This document shows, in pieces, positions 31,301 through 33,774 of a stretch of 33,774 nucleotides of DNA. The stretch is from Paludibacter propionicigenes (GTDB lineage: Bacteria; Bacteroidota; Bacteroidia; Bacteroidales; JAIFNL01). Where the stretch lies: positions 1-33,774 of the forward strand of contig DYNA01000028.1 in NCBI GenBank assembly GCA_020721325.1, read 5' to 3'. Position numbers and translations under genes: made by a program. The stretch's first letter is position 1; every line of letters starts with the position of its first letter. Under the pieces are notes generated by a model, which saw only the letters and a list, made by a program, of their open reading frames with translations, was not told the origin of the DNA and searched no databases.

Positions 31301-31417
31301 AAAAAGACGTATTTTATCGCTAAAATATTCTTGAAAAACCGTAAAAGCTTGATTTATTTTATCTTTATCAAGCGTTTTAAGATATTTATTTACAACTGAT
31401 TTTTGAAATATTGACAT
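28376..31417 (-). CDS. Type IIG restriction-modification enzyme, Eco57I-like
   Basis: This 1013-residue single-chain enzyme should both cut DNA and methylate adenine. An N-terminal PD-(D/E)xK nuclease is indicated by Asp88 and Glu102-Leu-Lys104. A helical linker follows, then the methyltransferase: GIFYTPDYITKYIV (375-388, motif X-like), SAM motif DPACGSGAF (445-453) and catalytic NPPY (568-571). The remaining third, with YKPTLRGKDIKKY and NLFLIPFPEI, looks like a TaqI/Eco57I-type target-recognition domain followed by a coiled region. Length is normal for the family and the frame is intact, so it may be active; the site cannot be predicted. The ATG at 31417 has a promoter-like TATCTTTG just upstream. 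Confidence 0.93.
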   Translation of the reverse strand: MSIFQKSVVNKYLKTLDKDKINQAFTVFQEYFSDKIRLFNIMLLKEENYQEGFLRELFVDVLGYTINPNKNYNLTTEFKNQTDSKKADGAILKDGKAIGVIELKSTKLFDLKQIEKQAFNYKNNQPNCRYVITSTFHFIRLYIDNSTEFEEFDLFYLEEEEFKRLYLFLSKESIFNDIPLRLKEETKFHEESISDKFYKDYKQFKEKIFENIVKNNLQYDRIKLLKKTQKLLDRILFIAFAEDKGLIPPNALSRTIEKWKIYLNEGDTVSLYSRYQLFFHHLNIGFIYKDWGTVPAYNGGLFATDEILDNKEFRIEDTIIKEGVLNIAKYDFNTEIDVNILGHIFEHSLNEMDEIIASNLGRTIDIKQTKRKKDGIFYTPDYITKYIVVNTIGELCRQKKQELLIFDILIDETHNKNTKITKKGKELFEIIKRYKNWLFELKIIDPACGSGAFLIQALDFLIQEHKETDELMYQLTGESIKLFDTDKTVLEKNIYGVDINEESVEIAKLSLWLHTAKKERKLSDLSNNLKCGNSLIDNIEIAGDKSFNWNTKFSEIMQNGGFDIIIANPPYVDNRGFDKPTLQFLYTNYPNSFEKSGTDKFKTTKLNLIAPFLELTGKILKNEGISGWIFHKNILKTNAYTSIRNYLLANFDILNITDWGAGQFADVIAETATIAFKKSITINDTISISFFKQNEQIETDIQSQNSYLNSYNNIFSIYKNGFDTNVIDLIEKCKPTLSEIININNGIVTGDDKKFISNVKLNDFYKPTLRGKDIKKYSILIPRQYVFYSKTELLRARDENIFLADEKLIMQMINTDFVLTYDNQQFYNLGTTYAITNKSNYNLKTILAILNSKLITYYYKKKFTNNSSLTNAISTQNLFLIPFPEIQDETDIIKLIDTIYELNNEIYSLKSKFFNRIASNFNNVKLNSKISEYNKLIFKQFQAELVKQSVKLSLNQQDEWEEYFKNNIKQINDKIEKYDKTLKTIDLLVYNLYGFTDKEISIVENYENVTIIN

Positions 31418-31442
31418 AATTTTTAGTTCATTGTTTACGGCT

Positions 31443-31450
31443 CAAAGATA
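31443..31450 (-). promoter_or_regulatory. Candidate promoter of the type IIG gene
   Basis: On the - strand this reads TATCTTTG, an exact -7 element, 25 bp before the ATG at 31417. No TTTG is seen at -33. The leader would be only about 20 nt. Confidence 0.45.
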
Positions 31451-31531
31451 ATTGTTTTGAAATTATTTTAATATTTTTCGTAGTATATTATCAATCAATT
31501 ATTATTCATTAGTTTATCGTTGTTTTGCAAT

Positions 31532-31652
31532 AGAACATAACGGAAACAGCTTGGCGGCGGTGGTGCTTGCGGCTTGCGTAGTGAAGTGAGCGAAGCGAAC
31601 GAAACGAAGCAAGCTGCAAAACTCGCTGTTGTTCAAGCACATGTTATGTTCT
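31532..31652 (-). repeat. 121-bp GC-rich element with 10-bp inverted ends, attC-like
   Basis: AGAACATAAC (31532-31541) and GTTATGTTCT (31643-31652) are perfect terminal inverted repeats. A second pair lies inside them (AACAGC at 31545-31550 with GCTGTT at 31625-31630), and a third further in (CAGCTTG at 31547-31553 or GCTTGC at 31565-31570 with CAAGCTG or GCAAGC at 31609-31616). The spacing leaves unpaired bases on one arm. Such a folded single strand, 14 nt after a stop codon, recalls integron attC sites, but the end boxes each differ by one base from the consensus GTTRRRY/RYYYAAC and no integrase is seen. GC content is much higher than in the flanking genes. Confidence 0.6.
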
Positions 31653-31666
31653 TATTTTTTAATCAT

Positions 31667-31879
31667 TTATATCCATTCTTTTGTTTCACTATCAATTAAT
31701 TCCATTTGTTTGATTGTAAATGTTAAAACTTTTACAATGTTTTCAATATTCTCAATTTCATCGTGTGTTAATGTTCTGTTTTTGCGGTCTTTCAAATATT
31801 TATCTAATACCTGATAACCGCCAATTTGAAAATTATATACGTTTTCAGGAACTGTTTCAAAATAAAGTTGGTTGAGCAT
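31667..31879 (-). CDS. Duplicated C-terminal module of a type ISP restriction enzyme
   Basis: From the ATG at 31879 this encodes 70 residues; an ATG at 31927 would overlap the preceding gene more deeply. From residue 6 it repeats the C-terminus of the ISP-type protein encoded at 32246 onward: 26 of 32 residues match over the YF.TVPE.VYNF.IGGYQVL stretch and the following DKYLKDRK.R, and both end in ETK(E/D)WI. It overlaps the 128-residue gene by 23 bp in another frame. It is either a free-standing small protein or the leftover end of a second, mostly deleted ISP gene. The latter seems more likely. Confidence 0.55.
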   Translation of the reverse strand: MLNQLYFETVPENVYNFQIGGYQVLDKYLKDRKNRTLTHDEIENIENIVKVLTFTIKQMELIDSETKEWI

Positions 31880-32243
31880 TTTTTGTAGTTTGTTTTTTTT
31901 CTTTTTGAATTTCGATGTATTTTTCAAATTCAGAATAAAACGATGTTAAATTAATTGATTCGGTATTTATCCAATTACAACCAAAATTATCTCGTCTATA
32001 TTGATTTTCAAATTTATTATAAACGTAATTATGAAATTTTTCAGCGTAATCTTTTGCAGTTCCAAAATGGGAATATTCAGGTAAATCTTTTTCAATTTTA
32101 ATATAATTATTCAATTCTACTTTTGCACCCATCGTAGTTAAAATGCGAATTGTGGTTTCATTATCAAAATGGTAATGAACGAAAAACTCATTTTCAAATT
32201 CCTTATTTTTTATTAGCAAAGCATAAGCAACTGTTGTTTTCAT
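31857..32243 (-). CDS. Hypothetical protein of 128 residues in the restriction locus
   Basis: The ATG at 32243 comes two bases after the stop of the ISP gene (TAG, TT, ATG), so translation is probably coupled; an ATG at 32255 would overlap that gene. I do not recognise the family. The protein is soluble and aromatic-rich, with MKTTVAYALLIKNKEF at the start and a cluster HNYVYNKFENQYRRDN in the middle. It ends in a lysine-rich tail closed by QPTLF. That final pentapeptide resembles the bacterial sliding-clamp-binding motif (QLxLF type), which is only suggestive. The gene lies between two copies of an ISP C-terminal module, as if it had been inserted or exchanged together with one of them. Confidence 0.6.
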   Translation of the reverse strand: MKTTVAYALLIKNKEFENEFFVHYHFDNETTIRILTTMGAKVELNNYIKIEKDLPEYSHFGTAKDYAEKFHNYVYNKFENQYRRDNFGCNWINTESINLTSFYSEFEKYIEIQKEKKQTTKNAQPTLF

Positions 32244-32245
32244 AA

Positions 32246-33774
32246 CTAAATCCAATCTTTTGTTTCTTTATCTATTTTTTTCATTTGTTCAATAGTAAAA
32301 TATATTGTTTTGATTATCTCTGTAATATGAAACAATTCATCTGCAATACTTCTTCCTTTTCTATCTTTCAAATATTTATCTAAAACCTGATAGCCACCGA
32401 TATAAAAATTGTAAACGTCTTCCGGAACAGTATCGAAATACTGGGTTTTATTAATATATAAACGTTGATGAATTTTATTTTCTATTCGTATTATTTTAAA
32501 TTCAGGTTTAACTACCATATTATCGCCAGTAATTGGATAATTTCCTAATTCTGCTAATTCTTTAAATGCAAAAGTTTTCTTCATCAAATGCTTCTCAATA
32601 AGTTCAAATCCTAAAACTGATATTTTTTCAAATATTTGTTCGCTGTCTGTGAATAAAATACGTGGAAAATCAGATTTTAAAAATTCTGAATATTTTTTTC
32701 TGTAAGTTTCACTGTGTAAAATTGCATAAATGTAACCTGAAATTTGTTCTGGCGTAAATTCCTTTTTGTATTTTGATTTTATGAATTTTGTAAAACCGAT
32801 AGTAAAATTAGCAATTGTCTTATTGTTTAAATCTAAATTTTTGGATTTAGAATTATATGCGTTTTTTATATTTTCAAATTCTGTTTTAATTTCTTCAAAT
32901 GCTGCTTGTTGCTCTTCAAAAATTTGTTCATCTGTTTCGTTTTTGTTTTTTAAATTTTTATACAATTTAACAGCATTTTTGTATAATTTTTCGTGTTGCA
33001 AATATTTATTTTCTGCATTTTTAAACTCTTTTTCAATATTATCAAGTGAATTGAAAATAAAGTTATCACTATTCTCCAAATATAAAGGGAAAGCATAATT
33101 TCCTTCTTTGGTAAGATTTGAGTTAAAACATTGGTCAAAAGGTAAATCGGAAACAAAAATATGTTTAAATTCATTAGTTGCAAGTTGTCGAGATAAAACT
33201 AATGCAAAATTATTTTCGAGAAATAAATTTTTAAAAGTTTTGTATCGTGGATATGCTATAAAACCTTTTGACTTGTCTGTATAATATGACCAACGTTTAT
33301 CAAACAAACGATAATTTAATTGTTTTATAAATTTGTCGTCTATACCAATTGTTTGAATATTTTGTTTTGCATAAGCCACTTTCCAATCTCGACCGTCTTT
33401 TTTTAAATCATATTCATTTTGAATTACTTCGACAGATTTTGAATTAAAATCGTATAAAATTTTCATTAATTCTTCTTTTGTAAATTGAAATGCAATGCTA
33501 TCTCTTTGTGAACATATTCCAATATTACTGTGAAAAAAAATATCACGAATTGAATAAAATTTATTGTAATTTTCAGCGTGTGGATTAGTTTTTGGAACAA
33601 AAAAATAATTAGGCGTAATTGGATTTAGCAAACTAAAATCTAATGAATTTATAGAATTTTGTAAACATATATCGTATTTTTGAGCACGTACACCCCAAAA
33701 ATCTGTATGAAAAATTCCATTTTTAAGTCCTTTTTTCTTTATAAAAAGAGAAATGCAAACTCCTTGTTCAATAT
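32246..33774 (-). CDS. Type ISP restriction-modification enzyme, C-terminal part (runs off the window)
   Basis: The visible part spans about 508 codons. The first start-like codon inside the window is a TTG at 33629-33631, but the frame is open for 47 more codons to the window edge. Those codons encode family-like sequence (GVCISLFIKKK, then FHTDFWGVRAQKYD), so the true start lies outside. The segment covers the end of the methyltransferase and the target-recognition region. A coiled, lysine/glutamate-rich stretch lies at about residues 200-265 counted from that TTG, and the C-terminal module YFDTVPEDVYNFYIGGYQVL at 398-417. LlaBIII-like ISP enzymes combine nuclease, helicase, methylase and specificity in one chain; the first three are beyond the edge. 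The gene is intact as far as visible. Confidence 0.8.
   Translation of the reverse strand, partial: IEQGVCISLFIKKKGLKNGIFHTDFWGVRAQKYDICLQNSINSLDFSLLNPITPNYFFVPKTNPHAENYNKFYSIRDIFFHSNIGICSQRDSIAFQFTKEELMKILYDFNSKSVEVIQNEYDLKKDGRDWKVAYAKQNIQTIGIDDKFIKQLNYRLFDKRWSYYTDKSKGFIAYPRYKTFKNLFLENNFALVLSRQLATNEFKHIFVSDLPFDQCFNSNLTKEGNYAFPLYLENSDNFIFNSLDNIEKEFKNAENKYLQHEKLYKNAVKLYKNLKNKNETDEQIFEEQQAAFEEIKTEFENIKNAYNSKSKNLDLNNKTIANFTIGFTKFIKSKYKKEFTPEQISGYIYAILHSETYRKKYSEFLKSDFPRILFTDSEQIFEKISVLGFELIEKHLMKKTFAFKELAELGNYPITGDNMVVKPEFKIIRIENKIHQRLYINKTQYFDTVPEDVYNFYIGGYQVLDKYLKDRKGRSIADELFHITEIIKTIYFTIEQMKKIDKETKDWI

Noticed and set aside
31667-32243. The 128-residue ORF and the ISP-tail ORF as one frameshifted gene
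   Set aside because: The frames overlap by 23 bp and the first ends in a natural-looking tail (QPTLF). A single frameshift could still join them, but nothing in the sequence requires it.
1-33774. tRNA, rRNA, insertion sequence or prophage genes
   Set aside because: No cloverleaf-like segments, transposase motifs or phage genes were seen on either strand by eye.

Overview
The window looks like a chromosomal piece of an AT-rich member of the Bacteroidetes (Bacteroidota). Four lines of evidence support this: the gene order and family variants of the division and cell wall (dcw) cluster (MraY with a long insert, FtsI with a C-terminal PASTA domain, the short Bacteroidetes-type FtsL, FtsZ with a long linker and a short terminal peptide); several promoters of the Bacteroidetes form TTTG-N18-20-TAnnTTTG; mostly A-rich leaders without Shine-Dalgarno sequences; and a menaquinone gene of the futalosine route (mqnE). 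No tRNA, rRNA, CRISPR array, transposase or integrase gene was seen.

Layout. (1) Positions 1-1669: a promoter and two tandem paralogous genes of unknown function on the + strand. (2) 1670-2473: a gene-free stretch with a 9-bp tandem repeat, decayed GC-rich repeats and the terminator of the dcw operon. (3) 2474-19391, all on the - strand: mraZ, rsmH, ftsL-like, ftsI, murE, mraY, murD, ftsW, a small membrane ORF, murG, an unknown lipoprotein, murC, ftsQ, ftsA, ftsZ. Most junctions are short or overlap, so this is one long transcription unit for lipid II synthesis and septum formation, with a probable extra promoter before ftsZ. A clear MraZ operator (three CCAC boxes at exact 10-bp spacing) lies upstream of mraZ. 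murF and ddl are not in the cluster. (4) 19964-21967: a PlsC-like and a GNAT-like acyltransferase on the + strand, resembling the two enzymes that make glycine lipids in Bacteroides. (5) 22299-24836: a DegP/HtrA protease, rsmG and rpmH. (6) 25395-28051: mqnE and a serine beta-lactamase-like hydrolase. (7) 28376 to the right edge, - strand: a restriction-modification locus with a complete Eco57I-like type IIG enzyme, a small ORF repeating the C-terminus of a type ISP enzyme, an unrecognised 128-residue ORF, and the C-terminal part of a type ISP restriction enzyme that runs off the window.

The most unusual material lies between the genes. An 82-bp palindrome-ended element occurs twice, in opposite orientation, each copy just after a gene. 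A 113-bp inverted repeat has a nested GC-rich hairpin. An 8-bp-period repeat family occurs at three loci, directly upstream of the mraY and rsmG starts and over the murC stop. In the restriction locus, a 121-bp element with 10-bp terminal inverted repeats (AGAACATAAC) lies 14 nt after one stop codon, and half of the same element lies 14 nt after another, an arrangement like cassette attC sites. The clearest candidates for undescribed biology are the tandem paralog pair, the lipoprotein and small membrane protein inside the dcw cluster, and the duplicated ISP terminal module around the 128-residue ORF.
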